Assembly (NCBI GenBank): GCA_900074725.1 | Contig: LT598458.1 | Location: forward strand, 1,473,666 to 1,537,665 | DNA from: Lachancea dasiensis | Taxonomy: Eukaryota; Ascomycota; Saccharomycetes; Saccharomycetales; Saccharomycetaceae | Direction of reading: 5' to 3' | DNA length: 64,000 nucleotides | In this document: piece after piece, positions 27,731-39,029 of the stretch | Numbering within the stretch: the stretch's first letter is position 1 | Layout: every line of letters starts with the position of its first letter | The notes under the pieces: generated by a model | Told to the model about the DNA's origin: nothing | Databases searched by the model: none | Seen by the model: only the letters and a program-made list of their open reading frames with translations | Position numbers and translations under genes: made by a program

Positions 27731-29166
27731 TGAGATCTCTGTTTTAAAGTAAGTTATAAGAACGACGTACTATATCTCGGCCTCTTAACCACATCAACCC
27801 CTGAAATATAGGCCATATATATAGAGCTTCCCCTCATATTTAGCATTATATCCCGCGCATCTTTTCCCATACCCGAGATCATTGTCTAGTCTTCAACTAT
27901 TATACGATGGCTATCTATCTCCCCACATTAATTGGCCGAAATGTCATCCGGCCGGCTACCGCAGCCATAACAAGCGTGCTTATTGATATTTTCTAGGTGG
28001 ATCTTCAAACAATTGCAACACATACTAGTTAGACCTTCATGCTCAAACTGGACGGCCCACTTGTACTAATCATATTAATTCAGCGTGCTTATTTCCGCCT
28101 AGACGCATCGTCACGCTATGCCATATCCACTATCAGCTGGTGGTATTATCTCGGAAGGAGCAATGAAAAATGTCTAACCCTCCTTGTACTATTCAAACGT
28201 TGTGTATAAGCCAAGAATGTGTCTGGGTTTGAACAAAACGATCAAGCTCGACTAACAGATCAAAAGGTAACAACGGGAACAAATGGTGGTTGCCCGAATT
28301 GAGTTTGGCCATTGCCATGAGACCTAGCTGGAGCTTCTAACTCATTCCGGTCTTGAGTGCTTAAAAAGAGTGGCTGGTCGGAGGACCACTTGTAAAGTGG
28401 TCCTCAAGAGTGATCCATCAAACGGAGCAGCCCTTTTAGTTTTCCACTGTCGCGATTATTTTGAGGCTGAGAAACATCGAGCACTGACGATAGCTAGAAC
28501 CTACACACTATACGTTTAACGAGATGCTTTACATTTGGTTCTATCCTTGGCTGCGTGACGGAGCTAAGACATCGGACTACTTCTAAATATTCTGTCACCA
28601 CAGCGAATGACCTTTTTTCAATACCAATAGGAGCCAGAAGCCTAGTTACCGTGGCGATTGTCAACGAGTATTTCCCCGCTTAAATAAAAGCTAGGCTCGG
28701 CTCTTTGGTGCATGTCGGGGCCAGCGGTTCAATCATTCTGTGCCTCCAAAGAGTACTGAAATCAAAAGCGCCTCAGAAAGTGTCGCAGGAGCAGGGGTTG
28801 CGGAACATTGTTATTCCGGATGGAAAAAAGTTTTTCCGAAAAATACAAAGCCAAGAGACTGACCACTGTTCGAGGAAAGAGCCTGTTGCTAGGTAGCAGC
28901 TGCCATTCACAAGTAGGATGTTCGATGGATGTCGCTATGAACTGATTCTGGACGTGAGGAACAAGTTTCAGTGGGAAAGCTATAAAAGTACGCTATAATG
29001 TAACCTTATTCTCATCTCTCGTTACTCAGATTCTAAAAGATCATCGAACTAGCAGATCTCTTCTGTTTGTTAATAATAATTCCAATCCTCAGTCCTATTT
29101 GCTAGGTATTTAAGAAATACCTGAATTTTTTCTATCTCCTGCGTACCCGCTCAGTCACCATCACTA
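27731..29166. other. Divergent promoter region, aquaglyceroporin / sugar symporter
   Basis: 1.44 kb. Includes TATAAAAG at 28981-28988 (186 bases before the symporter ATG) and a perfect inverted repeat at 28381-28405. A small frame at 28705-28896 has no recognisable product. Confidence 0.5.
28381..28405. repeat. Perfect 25-base inverted repeat
   Basis: GAGGACCACTT, spacer GTA, AAGTGGTCCTC: two 11-base arms that are exact reverse complements. It lies between the divergent AQY3-like and sugar-symporter genes, about 650 and 760 bases from their ATGs. It could be a palindromic protein-binding site or a hairpin; no gene overlaps it. Confidence 0.9.
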
Positions 29167-30708
29167 ATGGGTATTCTTCAAACACTCTTCCATGCGGAAG
29201 AGAACATCCAAGGCTCTAAGTTCAGAGCTATCTCCGTTGGGCTATTTGTCGCATTTGGCGGTATTTTGTTTGGCTACGACACTGGTACCATTTCCGGGGT
29301 GCTTGCGATGGATTATGTGAAGGAACACTTCACTTCCCGCGGTCATTTTACTGCCAATGAAACGTCGCTTATCACAGCTATCCTTTCAGCTGGTACCTTC
29401 TGCGGTGCCATGTTGGCTCCTTTAGCTTCGGATCGCTTGGGTCGCAGACTTGGCCTCATCCTATCCACGATTATCTTCACTATTGGTGTCATCCTGCAAG
29501 TGATAGCTAGCGAGCAAAACCTTTTAATCGTGGGCAGAGTCATTGCTGGTACAGGCGTTGGTGTTTTGTCTGCCATCGTGCCACTTTACCAAGCTGAAGC
29601 ATCTCCTAAGTGGATTAGAGGTGCCGTTACATCATGCTACCAATGGGCCATTACCATCGGTCTTTTGCTCGCGGCTTGTGTCAACCAGGGAACGCATGGT
29701 AGGCATGACTCGGGTTCCTACCGGATCCCAATTGCTATCCAATTACTGTGGGCTTTGATCATGTTCGTGGGAATGGTTATTCTCCCAGAATCTCCAAGAT
29801 TCTACGTGATGAAGGGCAAAGTCTCCGAAGCAAGCAAGTCACTATCAAAGCTAAGAGGTCTTCCAGAACACCATGAATGTATTGAAGCCGAACTTGAAGA
29901 AATTATTGCCAACTACAACTTCGAGAGATCAATTGGCTCGACTAGCATCCTCGACTGCTTTAAGCCTGCTAATCATCAATTGAAGCGTATCATAACTGGT
30001 GTGGCTATCCAGGCTTTGCAACAATTGACCGGTATTAACTTCATCTTCTACTATGGTACTCAATTTTTCCAAAATTCTGGCATCAAGAACCCTTTCATTA
30101 TCCAGCTGATCATGAACATTGTCAATGTTGTAATGACTGTTCCTGGTATCGCCTTGGTAGAAATTGCTGGTAGAAGAAATTTGCTACTATGGGGTGCTGT
30201 AGGAATGTGTGTCAGCGAATTGATCGTTGCGGCCGTAGGTACTGCTCTACCAGACAGTTTTTCTGCAAACAAGACTCTCATTGCCTTCTCGTGTACTTTC
30301 ATTGCCTCTTTTGCTGCCACTTGGGGTCCCCTGGCCTGGGTTGTCGTCGGTGAAATATTCCCACTTAGGGTGAGAGCCAAATCTGTCGCCGTATGTGCCG
30401 CATCCAACTGGTTGTTCAACTTTGCCATCGCCTACGCTACACCTTACCTCGTTGACGCCGAACATGCAAACCTACAATCCAAAGTGTTTTTCATTTGGGG
30501 AGGATGCACCTTCCTCTGCTTCTTATTCGTCTACTTCTTCATCTACGAAACTAAGGGCCTCACACTTGAGCAAATTGATGAGTTGTACGAAACTTGTCCC
30601 AGCGCTCGTCACTCTAAGAATTTTGTCCCATCAGAAGGTTTTGTTGCCCACAACTCAGGGTCTCCTGACACTGACAAAGCATTTGTTGAAGCCATCGAAA
30701 AAGTTTAA
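29167..30708 (+). CDS. Sugar:H+ symporter, GXS1/FRT1/FSY1-like
   Basis: 513-aa, twelve-helix sugar porter of the major facilitator superfamily. It follows the high-affinity proton symporters GXS1 (glucose/xylose, Candida intermedia) and Frt1/Fsy1 (fructose) closely, and not the facilitator HXT group. Signatures: GGILFGYDTGTISGV in helix 1, DRLGRRLG in loop 2-3, PESPRFY after helix 6, QQLTGINFIFYYG in helix 7, and ETKGLTLEQIDELYE at the end. The codon choice (many TTG, GCT, GTC, CCA) suggests good expression. TATA box at 28981. The sugar cannot be settled by eye; glucose, xylose and fructose are all possible. Confidence 0.9.
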   Translation: MGILQTLFHAEENIQGSKFRAISVGLFVAFGGILFGYDTGTISGVLAMDYVKEHFTSRGHFTANETSLITAILSAGTFCGAMLAPLASDRLGRRLGLILSTIIFTIGVILQVIASEQNLLIVGRVIAGTGVGVLSAIVPLYQAEASPKWIRGAVTSCYQWAITIGLLLAACVNQGTHGRHDSGSYRIPIAIQLLWALIMFVGMVILPESPRFYVMKGKVSEASKSLSKLRGLPEHHECIEAELEEIIANYNFERSIGSTSILDCFKPANHQLKRIITGVAIQALQQLTGINFIFYYGTQFFQNSGIKNPFIIQLIMNIVNVVMTVPGIALVEIAGRRNLLLWGAVGMCVSELIVAAVGTALPDSFSANKTLIAFSCTFIASFAATWGPLAWVVVGEIFPLRVRAKSVAVCAASNWLFNFAIAYATPYLVDAEHANLQSKVFFIWGGCTFLCFLFVYFFIYETKGLTLEQIDELYETCPSARHSKNFVPSEGFVAHNSGSPDTDKAFVEAIEKV

Positions 30709-30992
30709 GGTGGTATGAACTAAAACATTTGTAATCTCCTGCTATAATAGGTACATATTTTAACGACATAATGATAATGATAATGATAATTAAACTGAGC
30801 ATCATCAGCATGACAGGCAGTCGGGGGGGGGGGGGGGGGGCGATGGTAAACACCAGCCGGATATTCGCAGCATTCATCAGCCGCGGTAAAATTAATCATC
30901 TGTTCACTGTTGTCCACATCCCTACAAAATTTGTGTTAGATGGCATGCCTCCCAGAATGTTTACCTCACATTGTCCTTTTCTTCGTAATTCC
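30709..30992. other. Convergent 3' flank with simple repeats
   Basis: 284 bases between convergent genes, with ATAATG repeats at 30768-30790 (3.8 copies) and an 18-base G run at 30823-30840. Confidence 0.8.
30823..30840 (+). repeat. G18 homopolymer
   Basis: Eighteen consecutive G between the sugar symporter and the amino-acid permease. Such G runs are rare in yeast and hypervariable; this one could form a G-quadruplex, or its length may be a sequencing estimate. Confidence 0.85.
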
Positions 30993-32606
30993 TCATCCAA
31001 AAAGGGTTTTGGTGAATCTAGAAATTGACCTCGGAACAACGTTTTCACCCCTCTCCCCATACTCGGCGGAGTCCCCATCCAAATTTTCCCGTTGACCTTT
31101 TTGCAAATCGACTGTAGATAAATCAACTGGCTTTAGGGTGCCAGTTTTGAATATGGCAAACCCCAAGTATAGTACTACGCCTACTGGCAATAAGACGTAG
31201 GCGTCGACAAAATCACCTGCAGAGAATGGAGACAATGAAGTCCAGCCTTGAATCAATCCAAGGAATATGTTTGCAGCAAGGCTGAATATTGGAATCCAAG
31301 GATATAGTCGCGATTTATATGGCAAGTCGTGAGAAGAAAAGCCTTGGATATCCCAGGCCTTTCTGAAGCGAAGGTGTGTGTAGGAGATGATACCCCAGAC
31401 AATGAAAACTCCAACTCCTGACAAGTTAACAATATAGCCATAAGCGTTGGAAGCACCGACACTGATATTCATCAGAGAAATGAGGCCCAAACAATTGAAG
31501 GCAATCAGAGCGGCCACAGGTACCCCCCGCTTATTAGTCCATGCTAACACTTTGGGCGCTAAATTCTCATGAGCAAGATGACTGATTGTGCGACTCCCAA
31601 TATATAAGGAGCTGTTTATAGCTGAAATGCATGTCACCAGGATGAAGGCATTGACTAAATGTACACCATTAGCCCAGCCAGCTCTAACTATCGCAATTCC
31701 CACAGGTGACTTTAAGGTCTTTGAACTGGAACCAAGATTCTCGTCGTCATAGGGCACTGTTACCCCGTAAAATATTGAAATGCCCATGTAGACAATGACA
31801 ATTCTCCAGAAAGTTTGCCTTACGGCAAGTGGAACAGCCCGACGAGGGTTTCTACTCTCTGTGGCAGCCAATGCTACAGACTCGGTTCCAGAGTAAAACG
31901 TCGAACAAAACACGAATACTACTGCGATGCCCCGAAACCCATTAGCAAGGGCCCCAGGGCTATTCCAGTAATGGAAGCCAAATGCAGGTTGGCCGTGAAT
32001 GCCCCCTGATATGTACACGACAGAGAAGAGGTAGAAGGCAATAAGTCCCAAGATCTTGAGCCAAGCTAGCCAATATTCGCACTCTCCAAAAGCACCTACT
32101 CCTAACATTTGAAATCCCATAAAAAAGGCCCAAAACATCAAAATGTAGCCATAAGTCGGCACCTGGGGCCCCCAAAACTGCAGGATAGAGGAAAGAGTAT
32201 TGTATTCGTTGGCAAGCACGGCAAAAAATACGACCACATATGCGTAGCCACACACCGCTGAGAGCGCATCGCTGTGAAATTTGCGAGCGAGACTAGTGAA
32301 GCCACCACCGGAAGGATACAGCGTAGTAAGCTCTCCGATAGACTCCATCACGGCAAAACACACCAATCCAATGATTCCAAACCCCAGCAGAAGGGCCAGT
32401 GGCCCCCCAATACTGAGGGCATTGCCAGCACCAATCAGACATCCAGGTCCAATGACACCGCCAAGAGCCAGTAGTGAGATATGTCTATCCTTAAGGGCAC
32501 GTTTTACACCACTCTGGGGATCGTAATTCGATCGATCTTCAGAGCTTAGAGGCCCGAGCTCAAATTCTCCGATGCCAGTGCTCTGCTTTACGTTATCTGG
32601 CATCAT
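30993..32606 (-). CDS. Amino-acid permease, MMP1/SAM3-like
   Basis: 537-aa yeast amino-acid transporter (YAT/APC family, twelve helices), very close in pattern to Mmp1 (S-methylmethionine) and Sam3 (S-adenosylmethionine, polyamines). Matching blocks: ALKDRHISLLALGGVIGPG at the first helix, VVVFFAVLANEYNTLSS, YWNSPGALANGF, STFYSGTESVALAATESRNP and INSSLYIGSRTISHLAHE. The ATG at 32606 is followed by a second Met. Plasma-membrane uptake carrier; likely S-methylmethionine or S-adenosylmethionine, which would feed methionine and sulfur metabolism. Convergent with the sugar symporter. Confidence 0.9.
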   Translation of the reverse strand: MMPDNVKQSTGIGEFELGPLSSEDRSNYDPQSGVKRALKDRHISLLALGGVIGPGCLIGAGNALSIGGPLALLLGFGIIGLVCFAVMESIGELTTLYPSGGGFTSLARKFHSDALSAVCGYAYVVVFFAVLANEYNTLSSILQFWGPQVPTYGYILMFWAFFMGFQMLGVGAFGECEYWLAWLKILGLIAFYLFSVVYISGGIHGQPAFGFHYWNSPGALANGFRGIAVVFVFCSTFYSGTESVALAATESRNPRRAVPLAVRQTFWRIVIVYMGISIFYGVTVPYDDENLGSSSKTLKSPVGIAIVRAGWANGVHLVNAFILVTCISAINSSLYIGSRTISHLAHENLAPKVLAWTNKRGVPVAALIAFNCLGLISLMNISVGASNAYGYIVNLSGVGVFIVWGIISYTHLRFRKAWDIQGFSSHDLPYKSRLYPWIPIFSLAANIFLGLIQGWTSLSPFSAGDFVDAYVLLPVGVVLYLGFAIFKTGTLKPVDLSTVDLQKGQRENLDGDSAEYGERGENVVPRSISRFTKTLFG

Positions 32607-34704
32607 TCAAGTTTTAAAGCTTTAACACTTGAGTATGAATGAGCTAGCCTAATATCTGCAATGATCTGCAAAAACTCATTAATTTTAAGCTTTGTCGGCT
32701 GAATAATATATCCGTTTGTATTGTAGCAATCGGCAGTGTGGTTCGTGTCTTCAACGTGACTGCTTTGTCTTCACTGTTGTTGATTGTCTTCGGTTGATAG
32801 TATAAATCGATACAGAAAAGTTATCTTGTAAGCGAAAGAATTCCTCAGCAGGCTCAGCAGACCCTGCATGGCAAACGAAATACAACCTCTACCGGCCATT
32901 TAGGCACCCCTCACTATGGCCACCGGTTGTTCTGAGGGTAGTCATACTATGATTCGCGAATCTGATTATGATAGTACACTATTTGTGAGTCTCTTTGTCG
33001 GCAGAGAGCGCCGCATATAATGTACCCGTGGTGGAGAGAAACATGGAAACAGTGCTCTATGGAGGTCGCAACAGGCAGGGTCCGCTCAGGAGATTGTCGG
33101 TCTTCAAATATCCAATATCAAACCCGGGACGATTTATTTATCAAGAGTTGACGAGAGTATTCCCACACTTCAATAATTTCAAGTGCTCAAGGATGTCATT
33201 CTGTATACTGGCAGCAATCGTATTTTAGGCCTTGTTTTTAGCGCTCACTGGAATTTGTGACTTGATGATTACGAATTTGAGAGCAGCACATGAGGCACGG
33301 AGTTTCTCGGAAAGCTTGAAAGCAGAATCAATTGTAGCTTCAGCCTTCAAACCATCAAAATGTTGTACAACAACCAGAACAAACGTTGCACGCGCAGCAT
33401 AATCGGATCCTCCTTTTATGATTTACCGACACTAGGATGGTTAATTGATAGATGTCTATTCCAAAGTATACAACCACTACTCGGTGTCCGAGGTAATTTA
33501 AGGCACTCGAATTGGATATCCAACTCCAAAATAAAATGCAATGTAGGTTGTGCTCAGTATTTGGCATGTCTGCCCTATTGTCAACTCTCTGGAAACGAGA
33601 TGCATCCCTGAAAAGCGCAAGGGTAGGCTCTCTTGACAAGCAGGTTAAGGCGAGATTTTTTTCTCACTCCGACTGCTTAGCCAAGTGCACAGTTTGTCGT
33701 CACATCCGGCACATCCGGACAACAAATAGTTTGCGATGGTTAATTAAATATCAAATACTAAATACAGGGCTCCTCTCTTGGCAATGGCATACAAGCAAAA
33801 CGTGCTCCTGAAGTTCTATGCAATATTCGCTTCTCCTAGCTGCCTTCATTTTTCCTCCACGAGCATTGTGTTCTTTCAAAATAGCAAGTTAAATACTTTT
33901 ACTTAAATATTGACTTTCAGTTATACATAGTGTACCTTAGAAGCCTAATTTAATCAGAGCGTGCGATATCAACGTGGGTATGGTAGCTAGTGAGTGTGCG
34001 AAGACTAACTCACAGCAGCTGCATCGTAAAGCTTTAAACGATATTTCGAACAGTAGTATTGAGTATCTCAACTTTTCCCTATATAGAAGGCGTTAATGTT
34101 GCTCTGTGCAACCTTTACCAAGGACAAAAAAGTTGAATATTTGAACTAAGAAACGGTTGGATGACTCTAGCTTATTAAAGCTGCGAGAGATGCTATTTGG
34201 ACCTTACTGGATGCAATGCTGCCCGTTTTCAACTAACGAGGTCCACTGACCATTTTGTATGAACACCGACCCGTCCTCGAATTAGACAAACTCCCGCGGA
34301 TTATTGTAAGTATCGAAATGGGTTATCCAAGCAAATAATGATAATAGAACCGGGAGATAGAACCATGAGATAGTCGGCGGTGGCTATTCTTCAGGTTCTA
34401 ATTTTGAGCACCGCCCAGCACTGCACGAGTACTCAGTTTCCTTCTTCTAAAGTACTCATGGACGTTCTTGACCTGGCCTTTAGCCACCTGACTTCTCGGC
34501 ACGTTGTGGCTTCCAGCGGCATGTTAAAGACACTGGCGGTGGGTTCGAAGCTTAAGGTGTCATTTAGGGCCCAATGCCACCTACGCCAGGGCCACTCACG
34601 AGGCAACGAGGCCGTTTAATTTATATATAAGAAGCTCTTGGATCGTAATGACCATAGGTTGTTAGCAAGTTGATTCCTCCAACTATCGGCTGGTAGACAC
34701 TTCA
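32607..34704. other. Gene-poor divergent region
   Basis: 2.1 kb with only short chance frames. A TATATAAG box at 34624-34631 serves the VBA-like gene (75 bases before its ATG). A short direct repeat of CACATCCGG occurs at about 33701-33720. Nothing else recognised. Confidence 0.4.
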
Positions 34705-36381
34705 ATGTCATTTTCGCGAGTTCCAGGAAGAAACGAAACATTGTACTCGTCGATCGATCGCCAGGAAACATCGGATCTGGACCAAGAGCAGCTCGTGGGT
34801 AGCCAAAAAAGCTGGCTCGAACGAAACCGAATTTTTCTTATTGAAACTGCCTTGTTCACCAACGTTTTCCTGTCAGGATTCGATGGAACAATCACAGCAT
34901 CCATCTACCAGCTCATCGGTAACGAATTTGAGGATGTCAAGATTGCCAGTTGGATTACCACAGCTTACCTAGTAACCTGCACGTCGTTTCAACCTCTTTA
35001 CGGCTCATTTTCGGACACACTCGGGCGGCGGCATTGTATGTTTTTCGCCAACGGCATATTCGCACTTGGCTGTCTTGGGTGCGGTTTGTCACCCAACATA
35101 CTAACTCTAATCTTTATGCGAGCCGTGACAGGCGTGGGAGGGGGTGGTCTGATCACGCTAGCCACCATCGTTAACTCCGACATCATCAGTCCTGAAAAGC
35201 GCGGCATCTACCAATCATTCCAAAATATTTTGGTCGGTACGGGCGCAGTTGTTGGAGCATCAGCGGGGGGAGCCATTGCGGTAAGTTTTGGGTGGAAATG
35301 GTGCTTTCTAATTCAAGTGCCCATTTCAATAGCCGGTACGGGGCTCGCGTATTTGTTTGTGAAAGACCAACAGACCCCACATGGGCCAATCGCTGGCTCT
35401 AGCAGATGGAGAAAGATTGACTTCACAGGTGCTTTTCTTCTAATTGTTGGCTTGACTTGTCAGCTGGTCTTCTTGACATTAACGAGCTCCAAGATAGGCA
35501 AAAGCTCCCATTTCGTGGATACGACCTCTTTGGGCTTTTTATTTGTTAGTGTGGCAACGTTAGTACTTTTTGCCTACGTCGAAAAGACTACCACAGCCAA
35601 TCCCATCATCCCCCATCACTTGGTAGGCCAGCATTCCAGGAGCATTTTGGTGGTAGGCTTTTTCGTGGGATTTGTTGCCTACGCATATATGTTCACGCTC
35701 CCACTCTACTTCCAGGTAGTAGATGGCAACACAGCTGCCCAAGCCGGTCTCAGGCTTGCGATACCCTCGTTTTGCACTCCAGTTGGTGGCTTAATAATGG
35801 GGCTCTCAATGAAGGAAACGCGACGCCTGCCGCTTCTTTTGATATCTGGAATTGCGCTCATGTTAGCGGGCAATTTGTGTTTCCTCTTTATACGAAAAAC
35901 GACCCCAAACTGGCTCACATTCATTTTGTTGCTTCCTGCAAATATTGGTCAAGGCATAACGTTCCCATCAACCTTATTCTCATTTTTGTTTATCTTCTCC
36001 ATCAGAAAGCAAGCAACTGCCACTGCAACGCTATATCTTTTCAGAAGCATTGGTTGCGTTTGGGGAGTTGCTGGAACCTCGAGTCTGGTGCAAGGACTAG
36101 TGAGTAGGGGCACTAAACGTGGCCTGAAGGGCCTCTTAACAGAGCCTGAAATTGAGACCTTGCTCGTTAAGCTGAGTCAAAACACGTCTCTGATAAGAGA
36201 ACTTAGTCCCGAAGTGAGAGATGTTGTTATAAATAATTACGCCTTTGGGATCAGAAGTGTTTATGTTCTCTCGGTTATCCTCAGTTTGGTGGCTTTGGTA
36301 CTTGCAGTGGTTACCAAAGAATCTTCTACTGACCAGAAGGCGCAAAATATCGCTGCCCTCGAACGCCGCATTAGTTTTTGA
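34705..36381 (+). CDS. MFS transporter, DHA2 family, VBA1/VBA2-like
   Basis: 558-aa, fourteen-helix major facilitator. Pattern fits the vacuolar basic amino-acid transporters Vba1-3: FLSGFDGTITASIYQLIGNEF in helix 1, GSFSDTLGRRH (motif A), RAVTGVGGGGLITLATIVNSDI and GGAIAVSFGWKWCFLIQVP. Vba1 (562 aa) moves Lys, His and Arg into the vacuole. The neighbours on both sides are amino-acid permeases, which suits an amino-acid role, but DHA2 proteins also include drug and siderophore exporters. ATG 34705 sits 75 bases behind a TATA box. Confidence 0.82.
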   Translation: MSFSRVPGRNETLYSSIDRQETSDLDQEQLVGSQKSWLERNRIFLIETALFTNVFLSGFDGTITASIYQLIGNEFEDVKIASWITTAYLVTCTSFQPLYGSFSDTLGRRHCMFFANGIFALGCLGCGLSPNILTLIFMRAVTGVGGGGLITLATIVNSDIISPEKRGIYQSFQNILVGTGAVVGASAGGAIAVSFGWKWCFLIQVPISIAGTGLAYLFVKDQQTPHGPIAGSSRWRKIDFTGAFLLIVGLTCQLVFLTLTSSKIGKSSHFVDTTSLGFLFVSVATLVLFAYVEKTTTANPIIPHHLVGQHSRSILVVGFFVGFVAYAYMFTLPLYFQVVDGNTAAQAGLRLAIPSFCTPVGGLIMGLSMKETRRLPLLLISGIALMLAGNLCFLFIRKTTPNWLTFILLLPANIGQGITFPSTLFSFLFIFSIRKQATATATLYLFRSIGCVWGVAGTSSLVQGLVSRGTKRGLKGLLTEPEIETLLVKLSQNTSLIRELSPEVRDVVINNYAFGIRSVYVLSVILSLVALVLAVVTKESSTDQKAQNIAALERRISF

Positions 36382-39029
36382 AGTTTGTCGATTATCGAAC
36401 GGTGACCACCCTCGCAACAAATCTAAACACATCGTTGCCAAGTCCAGTGTTGTCCATCAGGTCATTGTTGCACTTATAGATCACCAGTCATTAATTTTTA
36501 TAAAAGAAGTCAACGCTGTTAATGGATGTTTACGCCTCTCACCGAGCTCTTAAGTCAATTGGGCCTGGGTCCAAGTTTTCAAGAGCGAGTGCTACTTGCC
36601 AAGAGTTATGACTAACATCTCTTTTCCTGTTCGCAATGGTTTCGTTTCTGTCAACTTGATTTTAAATAGTTGTACTCAAATTGAGTCGTTTGATCGTCAA
36701 ATTAATTAATAAATGGCTGCTGTAGAAGGTGAGCTAGTAGCTTGTTGGAGCAGCGTAATTGATTTCAGGGCATCCACATGCCACTAGTTTATTTAAGATG
36801 TTATTTTATATAGACTCAAGGAGCCTGGAGGAAGCTGGTGCTTATATTATCCTCTGGACGATGAGGTTGTTAATATGCGAAGTTATCAATAGGCGCCTCA
36901 TTTTGAATCACTTACCAAAGTTCAACGAATTCGGATGTAAAAGTGGAATCTAAAGTACCGCCTTCAACTGAGTTCCTTTTCTCCTCATTTCGAGCATTTT
37001 TATTTTCCCCTGATAATCACAGCGTCACTAAACCTAAGGCTGAGGATTGAATGGTGGGCAACCCAACGATAGGCCAAGCTAGCTTTGGAGATTTGCGCCT
37101 GTTCGAAAATCTTTCCCTATTTCCCCATTACCCCAGAACCTTGATGAGGACAAGCTTATCATAAAGTCTCATATAATTGCCCTACTGTAGTACTTGGATC
37201 GAAGCGACCCTCACTCTCTACAATTGGGAGTTTCAGCCAAGAAACCACCTGCAGAGGGAAAGTATGCATAAAGTGGATTTCAAGTTCTCTCAAAAACGTA
37301 GTTAAGGCTGTGCCAGGTCTTCTGGAAAAAGCGTTGTATTCACCCTGGTATATAAGCGTCATTGACAGAATAGTATGGGATAACAAAATACAACAAGTTG
37401 CCGTCCTACAAGACCCTCCTTGGCGTGAACGATTCTATTCCATCCAGAATCACCACCATAAAGTAATCGCCATTGGTTGCAGATGAGTTAAGCAGCCAAG
37501 TTGTAGATCGTAACAGGCTCTACGCTTTGACAAATTTACAAGGTGCGGGTGAAGTGTACTTATTAAGTTTACCAAGCGCTTGAATATAGTAAGGTGTGAC
37601 GACTGTGAGCCATTCTTGCAAAGAAGACCGGTCAAACCGTGTAATATATATGGTCCTCATTGGTCCGCGTCAGGCACAGTAATCGAGTGAATTCACAGCG
37701 TTTCTTGAAAGTCAACCCTAGAAAGGAGAGTTTAGTAGTCATTTGTAGAGGGAAAGGCAGGAGAAAACCCTGATCAGAATGTAGTGAAGCCAGACTGAGC
37801 TGGTGATGCTACCTAGAATTAGGAAGGCGCGAAACAATAACACACGCCGCTAACAGAACTGCCACCATTAAGAAGAGTACTGGGTGTTTTTTCATAAGTG
37901 AAATTGCCAAGCCGGTCGATTCCTATTTTGTTCATGGTGGGGTGGCATTCAGAACCTTTGTGTCTTTTTTTGGTGAGCATAAACGCGAAAGAAGCTTAGC
38001 AAGAATGGATACCTACAGCTCCAATTTTTGATCTGATTAGCTCCTGATCAACCAAGTTGGACCGCTACTTGAAGACTTGTGTTCATTGTGGGCCATTGGA
38101 GTGGGAACGACATAGAGGTGATAGCTTTAGTCCTTTATGGAAAAAAATTATAGAGGTTATTACGAAGTCATCCAACGGGTCCGGTAACATGTATCGTGCA
38201 TTTTTGATCAACGCTCGACCATAAACCACCAGTTAACGGGGCTTTTTTGATGACGCCTACTTGTGAGTCCTGGCGATTTCTTCTAGTGGTGAAGCAGCTA
38301 ACGTGAGAATCCTCATATTATCTTTCCCCATGTGAGATTCATCTTCTTATTACCTAGAGATAACCCACTTTTTGCAAAAACTGGTGCTGCCCCTTGAGCT
38401 TGAATTCTCTCTATCGAATCGCCGCGATGAGGTAAACATTAAGCTTGCCTGCCAGTTGATAACGTTGTCAAAAAGTAATAGTAGAATCTCGAGAGAAGTG
38501 ACGTATGCCTGCAAAACCTTACCCAAGTTAACAGTCAAACCCCAGCGCTTATCAAGGAACTTCAGCCCAAACCCGAAGATCAGGGTAGCCAAGTATGCGC
38601 TTGGCATGGAGACAACGGTTTTTCTCGCTTGGCTTGAGATCTCATCCACATCGCAGATATGATGTATTGTAAGGAGGGGAGGGGAAATTGCTATCTATAA
38701 TCTACAGAGCCGCGCTTGGGTTAGCAGTTGGTTCTTGATTGCCTACCCAGAGATTATTGAGAAGAAGCCGACTGTTGTCCACGCCATTGGTAGGTGCCTC
38801 AACCTATTTCTCATCCAGTCTCTCCAGTTGTAGGAGTGCGCTTTGTCTGAATCAAGATTAAAAGTTTATCGTCCCAGGGTTTCTGCCCACGGCTATTTCA
38901 CCATGAAATTTTGAAAGAGCCGTGAACCACACTCCACTATTTGTATTTAAAACGTCAACCTCTCCTTCCACAGATTTCAGATTGAAACATGTGCCGGTCG
39001 TTCAACTCGACAGTCAATTACTAGTTGAG
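36382..39029. other. Gene-poor stretch before the GAP1-like gene
   Basis: 2.65 kb with no gene I can support. A minus-strand 99-codon frame at 38350-38649 is partly hydrophobic but unrecognised. The open frame of the next gene runs back to 38922 only through a GTG. Confidence 0.4.

Noticed and set aside
38350-38649. Minus-strand 99-codon hydrophobic frame
   Set aside because: No family resemblance, no clear promoter, and the opposite strand is equally open.
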